Source: Pararhizobium capsulatum DSM 1112
GTDB lineage: Bacteria; Pseudomonadota; Alphaproteobacteria; Rhizobiales; Rhizobiaceae
DNA length: 64,000 nt
Reading direction: 5' to 3'
NCBI RefSeq assembly: GCF_030814475.1
Contig: NZ_JAUSVF010000001.1
Location: forward strand, 3,168,001 to 3,232,000
Of the stretch, positions 43,944-53,448 are shown piece after piece; positions within the stretch are counted from its first letter, which is position 1, and the number at the start of each line of letters is the position of its first letter. The notes under the pieces were generated by a model. It saw only the letters and a program-made list of their open reading frames with translations, was not told the origin of the DNA and made no database searches. The translations under genes and the position numbers were made by a program.

Positions 43944-45104
43944 ATGAATTTCGCACTGACAGACGAACAGCAGATGATCGTCAATACCGTGCGCGGCTTC
44001 GTCGAGACGGAGATCTATCCGCATGAGAACGAGGTCGAGCGCACCGGCTTCGTGCCGCCGGAACTCGGCCAGGACATTGCCCGCAAATGCAAGGAGCTCG
44101 GCTTCTTCGGTTGCAACATGCCGGAATCGGTCGGCGGCGCCGGGCTTGACCACCAGACCTTCACGCTGGTCGAGCGCGAGCTTGGCCGCGGCTCCATGGC
44201 GCTCACCGTGTTCTTCGGCCGCCCCTCGGGCATCCTGATGGCCTGCAACGACGAGCAGAAGGAAAAATACCTGCTGCCGGCCGTTTCCGGCGAGAAATTC
44301 GATGCACTCGCCATGACCGAGCCCGATGCCGGCTCGGACGTGCGCGGCATGAAGTGCTTTGCGAGGCAGGATGGCGACGACTGGGTCGTCAACGGCACCA
44401 AGCATTTCATCAGCCATGCCAACATCGCCGATTTCGTCATCGTCTTCATCGCCACCGGCGAAGAGCAGACCCCGCGCGGGCCGAAGAAACTCATTACTTG
44501 CTTCCTCGTCGATCGCGGCACGCCGGGCTTCGAAATCCGCGACGGCTATAGTTCCGTGTCACATCGTGGCTACAAGAATTGCATCCTCACCTTCGACGAA
44601 TGCCGCCTGCCCTCGGCGCAGATTCTGGGTGAGGTGCACAAGGGTTTCGACATCGCCAATGACTGGCTGTATGCGACCCGCCTGACGGTTGCTGCAACCT
44701 CCGTCGGCCGCGCCCGCCGGGCCTTCGATTATGCGTTGTCCTATGCGGCCGAGCGCAAGCAGTTCGGCAAACCGATCGGCGCCAACCAGGGTGTGTCCTT
44801 CAAGCTCGCCGACATGATCACCGAGATCGATGCCGCCGACCTGCTGACGCTCTCGGCCGCCTGGAGGCTCGATCAGGGCCTGCCGGCCAACCGCGAGATC
44901 GCTTCGGCCAAGGTTTATGCCACGGAAATGCTGGCCCGCGTGACGGATGAGGCGATCCAGATCTATGGCGGCATGGGCCTGATGGACGACCTGCCGCTCG
45001 CCCGCTTCTGGCGCGATGCCCGCGTGGAGCGGATCTGGGACGGCACGTCGGAAATCCAGCGGCACATCATCAGCCGCGAACTCTTGCGACCACTGGGGGC
45101 GTGA
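43944..45104 (+). CDS. Acyl-CoA dehydrogenase, probably gamma-butyrobetainyl-CoA/crotonobetainyl-CoA acting
   Basis: FAD enzyme of 386 residues with the ACAD layout: helical N-terminus (MNFALTDEQQMIVNTVRGFV), beta domain with LAMTEPDAGSDVRGMKCFAR and VNGTKHFISHANIADFVIVF, and C-terminal helices with AERKQFGKPIGANQGVSFKL and YGGMGLMDDLPLARFWRDAR. The catalytic base position is within VERIWDGTSEIQRHI. It is first in a coupled trio with a CoA ligase and a CaiD-like hydratase, so the natural substrate is probably a C4 betaine CoA ester. It is not a close match to E. coli CaiA; function comes from context. Confidence 0.9.
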   Translation: MNFALTDEQQMIVNTVRGFVETEIYPHENEVERTGFVPPELGQDIARKCKELGFFGCNMPESVGGAGLDHQTFTLVERELGRGSMALTVFFGRPSGILMACNDEQKEKYLLPAVSGEKFDALAMTEPDAGSDVRGMKCFARQDGDDWVVNGTKHFISHANIADFVIVFIATGEEQTPRGPKKLITCFLVDRGTPGFEIRDGYSSVSHRGYKNCILTFDECRLPSAQILGEVHKGFDIANDWLYATRLTVAATSVGRARRAFDYALSYAAERKQFGKPIGANQGVSFKLADMITEIDAADLLTLSAAWRLDQGLPANREIASAKVYATEMLARVTDEAIQIYGGMGLMDDLPLARFWRDARVERIWDGTSEIQRHIISRELLRPLGA

Positions 45105-45118
45105 TGGAGGCATCCCCC

Positions 45119-47194
45119 ATGACCACATCCCCCCGTCCTCTCGATCGCCTGATCCGCCCGAAATCCATTGCCGTCTTTGGCGGCAAGGAAGCGCGGCGCG
45201 TGATCGAGCAATGCAACAAGATGGGCTTTGCCGGCGAAATCTGGCCGGTGCATCCGAAGCTTGACGACGTGCTCGGCCGCAAGTGCTATCGCTCCGTCGC
45301 GGAGCTGCCGGCCGCTCCTGATGCAGCCTTCGTCGGCGTCAACCGCCAGCTCACCATCGAGATCATTCGTGACCTTTCGGCGCGTGGCGCCGGCGGTGCG
45401 ATCTGCTACGCCTCCGGCTTCCGCGAGGCGGTAAACGAGCTTTCCGACGGTAACGAGCTGCAATCCGCGCTCGTGGAAGCCGCCGGTGAGATGGCGATCG
45501 TCGGGCCGAACTGCTACGGCTTCATCAACATGCTCGACGGCGCGCTGCTCTGGCCCGACCAGCACGGCATGGTGCGTGTCGACAAGGGCGTCGCCGTGCT
45601 CACCCAGTCCTCCAACATTGCCTGCAATGTCTCGATGCAGATGCGCGGCCTGCCGCTCGCCTATCTCATGACCGCAGGAAATCAGGCGCAGACCGGACTG
45701 TCCGACCTCGCCTGCGCCGTCATCGAAGACCCGCGCGTGACCGCTGTCGGCCTGCATATCGAAGGTTTTGACAGCATCGAGGCGCTACAGCGGCTGGCCA
45801 CGCGCGCCCGCGAACTCGGCAAGCCCGTCGTCACCCTGAAGGTCGGCAAATCGGAAGCGGCACAGCTGGCGACGGTCTCGCACACGGCCTCGCTTGCCGG
45901 CAACGACAAGGTCTCCTCGGCCCTGCTCGCCCGTCTCGGCATCGGCCGCGTCGATACCCTGCCCGAGCTTCTGGAAACGCTGAAGCTGCTCCACCTGAAC
46001 GGCACGCTGAAGAGCTTCGACATCTCCTCGATGAGCTGTTCAGGCGGCGAGGCTTCGCTGATGGCGGATGCCGGGGTCGGGCGCAAGGTCATCTACCGGG
46101 CGCTGAAGGACGAACAGCGCCTGCCGTTGCGCGAAAGCCTTGGCGAGATGGTGACGATCTCCAATCCGCTGGATTACCACACCTTCGTCTGGGGCAACCG
46201 TGAGAAGCAGACGACGGCTTTCACGGCGATGATGAGGGGCGACTATGCTGTCAATCTCATCGTGCTCGACTTCCCCCGTCAGGATCGCTGCGATGCCGCC
46301 GATTGGGTCACCACCTGCGATGCTGTCATCGACGCTTCGAAAGCGACCGGCGCGGTTGCCGGCATTGTCGCAAGCCTCGGCGAAAACATGCCGGAAGACA
46401 CGGCGCTTTCGCTGATGGCGCAGAATGTCGTGCCCTTCTTCGGCATCGACGAGGCACTGACAGCCTGCGAAGTCGCCGCAGAAATCCGCCGCCTCTGGGC
46501 CGAACCAGCCATGGAGCCACTGCTGCCCGTCTCGCCGAAGGCCGATGGCGAAAGCGTCACGCTCTCCGAACATGAGGCCAAGACGGAGCTTGCCGCCTTC
46601 GGCCTGAAGATCCCTGAAAGCCTGACCGCCACAACAGCCGAGGAAGCCGCCGACGCTGCGGGTAAACTCGGTTTCCCTGTCGTCCTCAAGGGTCAGGGCG
46701 TCGCCCACAAGACCGAGGCCGGAGCCGTCAAGCTCAACCTTGCCAGCCGCGAAGCAGTTCTTGAAGCGGCGAAAGCAATGGCAGGAGTCGCCTCCGGTTA
46801 TCTCGTGGAGAAGATGGTCGCAAAGCCGGTTGCCGAGCTGATCATCGGCGCGATGCGCGATCCTGTCGCGGGGCCGGTGCTGACCGTTGGCGCGGGCGGA
46901 ATCCTCGTGGAACTGCTGGAAGACTCGGCAATCCTGACGCTTCCCACCGCCGAAAAGGCGATCCGCGCGGCGCTTTCCGGCCTCAAGGTTGCAAAGCTGC
47001 TCGGCGGTTATCGCGGCCAGCCCAAGGGCGATATCGACGCCCTCGTGCAGGCCGTCGCATCAGTGGCATCCTATGTCGTTTCAAACGCTTCAATGATCGA
47101 AGAAGTAGATATCAATCCTATCATGGTGCTGCCCGAAGGTTCTGGAACCGTCGCGGCCGATGCCCTGATCAGGCGAAGGAAAGCGAGCGCATGA
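45119..47194 (+). CDS. ADP-forming acyl-CoA ligase (acetyl-CoA synthetase NDP-forming family)
   Basis: CoA ligase of 691 residues with both halves fused. The N-terminal CoA-binding domain is RPKSIAVFGGKEARRVIEQC, and the succinyl-CoA ligase-like domain carries SMSCSGGEASLMADAG and the putative phosphohistidine region LATVSHTASLAGND. The C-terminal ATP-grasp domain includes LGFPVVLKGQGVAHKTEAGA and DPVAGPVLTVGAGGILVELL. The start follows GGAGG 8 nt upstream. Between an acyl-CoA dehydrogenase and a CaiD-like hydratase it should activate a carnitine-related acid (gamma-butyrobetaine, crotonobetaine or carnitine), replacing the AMP-forming CaiC. The 3' end overlaps caiD by 4 nt. Confidence 0.88.
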   Translation: MTTSPRPLDRLIRPKSIAVFGGKEARRVIEQCNKMGFAGEIWPVHPKLDDVLGRKCYRSVAELPAAPDAAFVGVNRQLTIEIIRDLSARGAGGAICYASGFREAVNELSDGNELQSALVEAAGEMAIVGPNCYGFINMLDGALLWPDQHGMVRVDKGVAVLTQSSNIACNVSMQMRGLPLAYLMTAGNQAQTGLSDLACAVIEDPRVTAVGLHIEGFDSIEALQRLATRARELGKPVVTLKVGKSEAAQLATVSHTASLAGNDKVSSALLARLGIGRVDTLPELLETLKLLHLNGTLKSFDISSMSCSGGEASLMADAGVGRKVIYRALKDEQRLPLRESLGEMVTISNPLDYHTFVWGNREKQTTAFTAMMRGDYAVNLIVLDFPRQDRCDAADWVTTCDAVIDASKATGAVAGIVASLGENMPEDTALSLMAQNVVPFFGIDEALTACEVAAEIRRLWAEPAMEPLLPVSPKADGESVTLSEHEAKTELAAFGLKIPESLTATTAEEAADAAGKLGFPVVLKGQGVAHKTEAGAVKLNLASREAVLEAAKAMAGVASGYLVEKMVAKPVAELIIGAMRDPVAGPVLTVGAGGILVELLEDSAILTLPTAEKAIRAALSGLKVAKLLGGYRGQPKGDIDALVQAVASVASYVVSNASMIEEVDINPIMVLPEGSGTVAADALIRRRKASA

Positions 47195-47973
47195 CAGGAC
47201 CGATCAAGACCCGCCGCGAAGGCGGCATTCTGGAAGTGACGATCGACCGGCCGAAGGCCAATGCGATCGATCTCGTCACCTCCCGGATCATGGGCGAAGT
47301 CTTCCGCGATTTCCGCGACGACGAGACCCTGCGTGTTGCGATCATCACCGGCGCCGGTGAAAAGTTCTTCTGTCCGGGATGGGACCTGAAGGCGGCAGCC
47401 GCAGGCGATGCCGTCGATGGTGACTATGGCGTCGGCGGCTTTGGTGGCATGCAGGAACTGCGCGACCTCAACAAGCCGATCATTGCGGCGATCAACGGCA
47501 TCTGCTGCGGCGGCGGCTTTGAAATCGCTCTTTCCACCGACATGATCCTCGCGGCCGAACACGCGACCTTCGCGCTGCCCGAAATCCGCTCCGGCACCGT
47601 TGCCGATGCCGCCTCCATCAAGCTGCCAAAGCGCATTCCCTATCACATCGCCATGGACATGCTGTTTACAGGTCGCTGGCTGGATGTCACCGAGGCCCAT
47701 CGCTGGGGTTTCGTCAACGAGATCCTGCCCGCCGATAAGCTGATGGACCGCGCCTGGGAACTGGCACGCCTGCTCGAAAGCGGGCCGCCGCTGGTCTATG
47801 CCGCCATAAAGGAAGTCGTGCGCGCTGCCGAAGGCGAGGCCTTCCAGACGACTATGAACAAGATCACCCGCCGCCAGCTGAAGACGGTGGATATTCTCTA
47901 TTCCAGCGAGGATCAGCTCGAAGGCGCCCTCGCCTTCACCGAGAAGCGCGATCCCGTCTGGAAAGGGCGATAA
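47191..47973 (+). CDS. caiD: Carnitinyl-CoA dehydratase (crotonobetainyl-CoA hydratase), CaiD-like
   Basis: Crotonase-fold hydratase of 260 residues. It resembles E. coli CaiD almost end to end: EVTIDRPKANAIDLVTSRIM, FRDDETLRVAIITGAGEKFF, GWDLKAAAAGDAVDGDYGVG and the final residues AFTEKRDPVWKGR. The oxyanion-hole GGGFEIALSTDMILAAEHAT and the LPEIRSGTVADAASI region with the general-base area are present. It interconverts crotonobetainyl-CoA and L-carnitinyl-CoA. It is translationally coupled to the CoA ligase (ATGA overlap). With LcdH and BKACE upstream it links crotonobetaine or gamma-butyrobetaine to glycine betaine. Confidence 0.92.
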   Translation: MTGPIKTRREGGILEVTIDRPKANAIDLVTSRIMGEVFRDFRDDETLRVAIITGAGEKFFCPGWDLKAAAAGDAVDGDYGVGGFGGMQELRDLNKPIIAAINGICCGGGFEIALSTDMILAAEHATFALPEIRSGTVADAASIKLPKRIPYHIAMDMLFTGRWLDVTEAHRWGFVNEILPADKLMDRAWELARLLESGPPLVYAAIKEVVRAAEGEAFQTTMNKITRRQLKTVDILYSSEDQLEGALAFTEKRDPVWKGR

Positions 47974-48279
47974 AAGCAAACGGCGCGCGAGGAAACGCGC
48001 CGAAAGAGACGGCCGAGAGCATGCCACTTCGCATAAGCTATATTTATGCAGTGGAATGAATTTTCATGTGAATACAAAGGGAAATTTTGAAACTAGCCTG
48101 AACAGCAACGGGGATCGTTCATTCAACGAAAACCCCGCAATCAAAATTCGACAGCCGAAAAGGCTGCAAAAACACTGGTGGTTGGGGCCATTGCCATGCA
48201 TGTTGCGCATAGCGAGATACCTCGTCGGACAAAACAAGATTGATCGGCTGAGCCGGCAAACAATAAAGGGAACAGGGGA
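47974..48279 (+). other. 306-nt intergenic region before the peptide-type ABC operon
   Basis: AT-richer than its surroundings. It contains the inverted repeat at 48031-48049 and several TATA-like stretches, so it is likely to be the promoter region of the operon starting at 48280. I see no ORF with a ribosome site. Confidence 0.5.
48031..48049. promoter_or_regulatory. Inverted repeat upstream of the peptide-type ABC operon
   Basis: GCATAA (48031-48036) and TTATGC (48044-48049) are exact inverted repeats 7 nt apart in an AT-rich patch. Possible operator, or the weak terminator of caiD. Confidence 0.35.
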
Positions 48280-49869
48280 ATGAGCGACTACAAGAATTTT
48301 CTTAGCGGCCAAGTCACGCTTGGCAAAATGAACCGACGCGAATTCATGGGCCGCACCGCGGCTCTGGGCCTGACCGTCGCGGCGGCCGGCACGTTGTTTT
48401 CGCAGAGCGCCATGGCGCAGGAGCCCAAGCGCGGCGGTCACCTGAAGCTTGGCCTTGAAGGCGGCTCGGCCACCGATTCTAACGATCCGGCGAAATTCCT
48501 GTCGCAGGTCATGTTCTGCATCGGCCGCTGCTGGGGTGACATGCTGGTCGAATCCGAGCCCCTGACGGGCGCTCCGGTTCCGGCATTGGCCGAATCCTGG
48601 GAACCGTCGGCTGACGCTGCCACCTGGACCTTCAAGATCCGCAAGGGCGTCAAGTTCCACGACGGCAAGGACTTGACGATCGACGACGTCGTCAAGACCC
48701 TGCAGCGCCATACCGACGAGAAGTCGGAATCCGGCGCGCTCGGCGTCATGAAGTCGATCAAGGAAATCAAGGCCGACGGCGAAAACCTCGTTCTCGTGCT
48801 GACCGAAGGCAATGCCGACCTGCCGCTGCTTTTGACCGACTACCACCTCGTCATCCAGCCGGGCGGCGGCTACGAAAATCCGGGCGCCGGCATCGGCACT
48901 GGCCCCTACAAGCTCTCGAGCTTCGAGCCGGGCGTTCGCGCCACTTTCGAGAAGAACCCCGACGACTGGCGCACCGACCGCGGCTTCGTCGATTCGATCG
49001 AAATCATCGGTATGAACGACGCGACCGCCCGTATCGCGGCGCTGTCTTCCGGCCAGGTGCACTACATCAACCGCGTCGATCCGAAGACCGTGAACCTTCT
49101 GAAGAAGGCACCGAACGTCGAAATCCTCTCGACCTCGGGCCGCGGCCACTACGTCTTCATCATGCATTGCAACACTGCGCCGTTCGACAACAACGATCTG
49201 CGCATGGCGCTGAAATACGCCATGGACCGCGAAACCATGGTCGATAAAATCCTTGGCGGCTATGGCAAGGTCGGTAACGACTTCCCGATCAACTCGACCT
49301 ACGCCCTCTTCCCCGAAGGCATCGAGCAGCGCGCCTACGACCCGGACAAGGCGGCCTTCCACTACAAGAAGTCCGGCCACAGCGGGTCGGTGCTGTTGCG
49401 CACCTCAGATGTCGCCTTCCCGGGTGCGGTCGATGCGGCCGTGCTCTATCAGGAAAGCGCCAAGAAGGCCGGCATCGAGATCGAAGTGAAGCGCGAACCC
49501 GGCGACGGCTACTGGTCGAACGTCTGGAACGTGCAGCCCTTCTCCACCTCCTACTGGGGTGGCCGTCCGACCCAGGACCAGATGTATTCCACCGCCTATC
49601 TTTCGACGGCCGACTGGAACGACACCCGCTTCCTGCGTCCGGACTTCGACAAGATCCTTCTCGAAGCCCGCTCGGAACTCGACGAAAACAAGCGCAAGGA
49701 CATGTACCGCACCATGGCAACCATGGTGCGTGACGAAGGCGGCCTGATCCTGCCGATGTTCAACGACTTCGTGAACGCCTGCGGCAAGAACGTGAAGGGC
49801 TATGTCCACGATATCGGCAACGACATGTCGAACGGCTATGTCGCAACCCGCGTCTGGCTCGACGCATAA
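48280..49869 (+). CDS. Peptide/nickel-type ABC substrate-binding protein (SBP family 5), first copy
   Basis: Periplasmic binding protein of 529 residues. A twin-arginine-like leader (MNRREFMGRTAALGLTVAAA) is followed by AMAQEPKRGGHLKLGLEGG. The family 5 core includes LAESWEPSADAATWTFKIRK, GVKFHDGKDLTIDDVVKTLQ and GTGPYKLSSFEPGVRATFEK. It is strikingly similar to the protein at 54921-56510 over the whole length. The stop overlaps the first base of the permease ATG. The ligand is unknown; family 5 covers oligopeptides, nickel, opines and glycosides. The AT-rich leader upstream probably holds the promoter. Confidence 0.92.
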   Translation: MSDYKNFLSGQVTLGKMNRREFMGRTAALGLTVAAAGTLFSQSAMAQEPKRGGHLKLGLEGGSATDSNDPAKFLSQVMFCIGRCWGDMLVESEPLTGAPVPALAESWEPSADAATWTFKIRKGVKFHDGKDLTIDDVVKTLQRHTDEKSESGALGVMKSIKEIKADGENLVLVLTEGNADLPLLLTDYHLVIQPGGGYENPGAGIGTGPYKLSSFEPGVRATFEKNPDDWRTDRGFVDSIEIIGMNDATARIAALSSGQVHYINRVDPKTVNLLKKAPNVEILSTSGRGHYVFIMHCNTAPFDNNDLRMALKYAMDRETMVDKILGGYGKVGNDFPINSTYALFPEGIEQRAYDPDKAAFHYKKSGHSGSVLLRTSDVAFPGAVDAAVLYQESAKKAGIEIEVKREPGDGYWSNVWNVQPFSTSYWGGRPTQDQMYSTAYLSTADWNDTRFLRPDFDKILLEARSELDENKRKDMYRTMATMVRDEGGLILPMFNDFVNACGKNVKGYVHDIGNDMSNGYVATRVWLDA

Positions 49870-50984
49870 TGGCGGCGCTCGGACCAGACAATGGTCCGGC
49901 ACCGACGACTGAAACGCCTGCGGTTGGCTCCGACCAGCCGCAGGCCGCAGCCGTTGCCGGATCGGGCGTTGTCGCCACCATGACCCCCGGTGTCCTCCAG
50001 GGCACCTTCTGGCGCCGCTTCAGCCTGCGTCGGCCGATGGCAGCGCTCATCATTCAGCGGCTCGGCTTGAGCGTCGGTTTGCTCTTTGCCGTGTCGCTGA
50101 TGATCTTCGGCGGCGTGGAAGCCCTGCCGGGCGATTTCGCCACGACCTATCTCGGCCAGTCGGCCACCCCGCAGGCGGTCGAGAACATCCGCAAGGACCT
50201 CGGCCTCGATCGGCCCGTGACCGAACGTTACTTCTCCTGGCTCGGCGGCGCGCTGCAGGGGGATTTTGGCACCTCCTGGGCAAGCCGAAACTCCGTCAGC
50301 GAACAGATCGGCAAACGGCTGGGCAACTCGCTGTTTCTCGCCTTCTTCGCCGCCATCATCTCCGTTCCGCTCGCCATTGGGCTGGGCATGATCGCGGTAC
50401 AATTCCGAAACCGGCTTCCGGACAAGCTGATCAACATCGTATCGCTGGCCGCGATCTCGCTGCCCGAGTTCTTCGTCGGCTATATCCTGATCGTACTGTT
50501 CGCCGTCAAATTCGGCGTCGCGACCTTCCCGGCCACCGTTTATGACAGCATGGGCTTCCTGGAGCGCCTGTCAGCCATCGCGCTTCCGGTCGCAACCCTC
50601 GTTCTGGTCGTGCTCGCCCACATGATGCGCATGACGCGGGCGGCGATCCTCAACGTCATGTCCTCGGCCTATGTCGAGACCGCAGAACTCAAGGGTCTCG
50701 GCGCCTTCCGCATCATCGCCCGCCACGCCGCTCCCAACGCTGTGGCGCCGGTCATCAACGTTGTCGCTCTCAACCTCGCCTATCTCGTCGTCGGCGTCGT
50801 CGTCGTGGAAGTGGTCTTCGTCTATCCCGGCATGGGGCAATATATGGTGGATGCGGTGACCGTGCGCGACATGCCCGTCGTTCAGGCGTGCGGCCTGATC
50901 TTCGCCGCCTTCTACATCTTCCTCAACATGGCGGCCGATATCCTCGCCATTCTTGCCAATCCAAGACTGAGGCACCCGCGATGA
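49869..50984 (+). CDS. ABC transporter permease, DppB type
   Basis: Permease of 371 residues with six core helices, beginning at about residue 60 with ALIIQRLGLSVGLLFAVSLM. EAA loop: YVETAELKGLGAFRIIARHA. The C-terminal signature is EVVFVYPGMGQYMVDAVTVR. The first 55 residues are an Ala/Pro/Thr-rich cytoplasmic extension not usual in DppB (typical length about 310-340). ATG overlaps the preceding TAA by one base; an internal start near residue 38 or 57 is possible. Coupled to the next permease by a 4-nt overlap. Confidence 0.9.
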   Translation: MAALGPDNGPAPTTETPAVGSDQPQAAAVAGSGVVATMTPGVLQGTFWRRFSLRRPMAALIIQRLGLSVGLLFAVSLMIFGGVEALPGDFATTYLGQSATPQAVENIRKDLGLDRPVTERYFSWLGGALQGDFGTSWASRNSVSEQIGKRLGNSLFLAFFAAIISVPLAIGLGMIAVQFRNRLPDKLINIVSLAAISLPEFFVGYILIVLFAVKFGVATFPATVYDSMGFLERLSAIALPVATLVLVVLAHMMRMTRAAILNVMSSAYVETAELKGLGAFRIIARHAAPNAVAPVINVVALNLAYLVVGVVVVEVVFVYPGMGQYMVDAVTVRDMPVVQACGLIFAAFYIFLNMAADILAILANPRLRHPR

Positions 50985-51808
50985 ACCTGAGATCCATTCC
51001 CATCAGCGCCTGGGTCGGTTTCGCCGGTATCGCGATCGCCCTCGTCTGCGCCCTCTTCGCACCCTTGATCGCCCCCTACGGCGAAAGCCAGGTGGTCGGC
51101 GATATCTGGCTGCCCGGCGGCGGCGATTTCCTCCTCGGCACCGACAATCTCGGCCGCGATCTCCTGTCCCGCCTGATCTACGGCGCCCGCACCACGATCT
51201 TCGTGGCGCTGGCCGCAACCATCATCTCGTTTTCGCTGGGCATGCTCTTGTCGTTCACCGCCGCCGTTACTGGTGGTTTCATCGACCAGCTGTTCTCGCG
51301 CTTCAACGACCTGATGATGGCGATCCCGACCTTGATCTTCGCCCTCGTCGTGCTCGCGGTCCTGCCGCAGCATCTCTGGATCCTGATCCTCGTCATGGCG
51401 GTGCTGGACTCAACCCGCGTCTTCCGCATCGGCCGCGCCGTTGCGCTCGATGTGGCAGTCATGGAGTTCGTCGAGGCAGCACGGCTGCGCGGCGAAGGCA
51501 CGGGCTGGATCATCTTCCGCGAAATCCTACCCAACACGCTCTCGCCACTGCTCGCCGAATTCGGCCTGCGCTTCGCCTTCTCGATCCTGTTCCTCTCCAC
51601 CCTCTCCTTCCTTGGCCTCGGCATCCAGCCGCCGGCAGCGGACTGGGGCGGCATGGTCAAGGACAACAAGGACGGCATCATCTTCGGTATCAACGCCGCG
51701 CTCATCCCGGGCGGGGCGATCGCCGTGCTTGCCATCTGCGTCAACCTCGTCGTCGACTGGCTGATGAAACGAACCTCCAGCCTGAAAGGAGGCCGTGGCG
51801 ATGCCTGA
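50981..51808 (+). CDS. ABC transporter permease, DppC type
   Basis: Permease of 275 residues starting MNLRSIPISAWVGFAGIAIA. The DppC signature LLGTDNLGRDLLSRLIYGAR, the EAA loop FVEAARLRGEGTGWIIFREI and LSFLGLGIQPPAADWGGMVK are all present. It pairs with the DppB-type permease and overlaps it by 4 nt; it overlaps the ATPase gene by 8 nt. It lacks the long first cytoplasmic region of some DppC proteins, but this is common. Confidence 0.93.
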   Translation: MNLRSIPISAWVGFAGIAIALVCALFAPLIAPYGESQVVGDIWLPGGGDFLLGTDNLGRDLLSRLIYGARTTIFVALAATIISFSLGMLLSFTAAVTGGFIDQLFSRFNDLMMAIPTLIFALVVLAVLPQHLWILILVMAVLDSTRVFRIGRAVALDVAVMEFVEAARLRGEGTGWIIFREILPNTLSPLLAEFGLRFAFSILFLSTLSFLGLGIQPPAADWGGMVKDNKDGIIFGINAALIPGGAIAVLAICVNLVVDWLMKRTSSLKGGRGDA

Positions 51809-53432
51809 TCTTCTAACTGTCAAGAACCTGAAGATCGAAGCGACCAGCTATCCTCCGGGCGAACCGCCAAAGACGGTGACCTTGGTCGACAATGTCTCCT
51901 TCTCCGTCGAAAAGGGCAAGGTGCTCGGCCTCATCGGCGAATCTGGCGCCGGCAAATCGACCATCGGCCTCTCCGCTCTGGCCTATGGCCGCGGCGGCGC
52001 ATCCATCGTCGGCGGCGAAGTGATGCTGAACGGCAAGGACATCCTGAAGCTTGGACGTGGCGGCATTCGCTCCGTGCGCGGCTGCAAGGTCTGTTATGTC
52101 GCCCAGTCTGCGGCAGCCGCCTTCAACCCCGCGCACAGACTTGGCGAACAGGTCATCGAGGCGTCGCTGCGCCACAAGATCATGACGCGGTCCGAAGCCG
52201 AAAAGCGGGCGCTGTATCTCTTCCGCGTTCTCGGCCTGCCAAACCCGGACACGTTTGGCGACCGTTATCCACATCAGGTCTCCGGCGGCCAGCTGCAGCG
52301 TGCCATGACCGCCATGGCGCTCTGCCCCAACCCGGAACTGATCGTCTTCGACGAGCCGACCACGGCGCTCGACGTCACCACCCAGATCGACGTGCTGGCG
52401 GCGATCAAGCACGCGATCGAGGAGACGCACACCGCGGCGCTCTACATCACCCATGACCTCGCTGTCGTCGCCCAGATCTCCGACGACATCATGGTGCTAC
52501 GCCATGGCAAGACCGTCGAATACGGCACGACGAAACAGATCATCGAAGCCCCGGTGCAGGAATACACCAGAGCCTTGGTCAGTGTCCGCCAGACCAAGCG
52601 TGACGAAGCAGCCGATCAGTCCAACACGCTGCTCAACATCGAGAATATCAGCGCCGGTTATGCCAATGGCTTCAAGGTGCTGCATGACGTTTCGCTGCAT
52701 CTGCCGAAGGGGCAGACGCTGGCGATCGTCGGGGAGAGCGGCTCGGGCAAGTCGACCCTCGCCCGCGTCATCACCGGCCTCCTGCCGCCGAGCGAAGGCC
52801 GCATCACCTTCGACGGCAAGCAACTGCCGCCGGCTTTGCGCGGCCGCAGCAAGGACGAGCTGCGCCGGGTGCAGATGATCTACCAGATGGCCGATACAGC
52901 GATGAACCCGCGCCAGACGGTGCGCGACATCGTCGGCCGTCCGATCTCCTTCTACTACGGCCTGCACGGGGCCAAGAAGACGGAGCGAGTGAAGGAACTG
53001 CTCGACCAGATCGAGATGGGTGATCGTTTCCTCGACCGCTACCCGGCCGAACTTTCCGGCGGCCAGAAACAGCGCGTCGCCATCGCTCGCGCTTTGGCAG
53101 CCAAGCCGGAACTCATCCTCTGCGACGAACCGACCTCGGCGCTCGACCCGCTGGTGGCGGAAGGCATCCTGAATCTTCTTCTGAAGCTTCAGGAGGAAAC
53201 CGCTGTTTCCTATGTCTTTATCACCCACGACATCGCCATCGTCCGCGCCATCGCCGACAGCGTCGCCGTCATGCACCGGGGCAAGCTCGTCCGCTTCGGG
53301 CCGAAATCGAAGGTGCTCTCACCGCCGTTCGACGACTATACGGACCTGCTGTTGAAGTCGGTCCCGGAGATGGAAATCGGCTGGCTGGAGAAGGTGCTGA
53401 CGACACGGCGGATGGAGAGCGCGGGGAACTGA
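51801..53432 (+). CDS. Double ABC ATPase (DppD-DppF fusion) of a peptide-type importer
   Basis: Fused ATPase of 543 residues. The first half (about 1-265) has Walker [20 protein letters not shown], signature [13 protein letters not shown] and Walker [14 protein letters not shown]. The second half (about 280-540) has [40 protein letters not shown] and [13 protein letters not shown]. One polypeptide therefore supplies both nucleotide sites for the two permeases. The start follows AGGAGG at 8 nt; the upstream GTG is too close to that site. An intergenic repeat follows the stop. Confidence 0.95.
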   Translation: MPDLLTVKNLKIEATSYPPGEPPKTVTLVDNVSFSVEKGKVLGLIGESGAGKSTIGLSALAYGRGGASIVGGEVMLNGKDILKLGRGGIRSVRGCKVCYVAQSAAAAFNPAHRLGEQVIEASLRHKIMTRSEAEKRALYLFRVLGLPNPDTFGDRYPHQVSGGQLQRAMTAMALCPNPELIVFDEPTTALDVTTQIDVLAAIKHAIEETHTAALYITHDLAVVAQISDDIMVLRHGKTVEYGTTKQIIEAPVQEYTRALVSVRQTKRDEAADQSNTLLNIENISAGYANGFKVLHDVSLHLPKGQTLAIVGESGSGKSTLARVITGLLPPSEGRITFDGKQLPPALRGRSKDELRRVQMIYQMADTAMNPRQTVRDIVGRPISFYYGLHGAKKTERVKELLDQIEMGDRFLDRYPAELSGGQKQRVAIARALAAKPELILCDEPTSALDPLVAEGILNLLLKLQEETAVSYVFITHDIAIVRAIADSVAVMHRGKLVRFGPKSKVLSPPFDDYTDLLLKSVPEMEIGWLEKVLTTRRMESAGN

Positions 53433-53448
53433 GGCACGGCACACTCGG

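Noticed and set aside
42176..43984. 602-codon minus-strand open frame
   Set aside because: It is the mirror of the carnitine dehydrogenase gene and the repeat beside it; the composition is that of an antisense shadow and no ribosome site or domain is visible.
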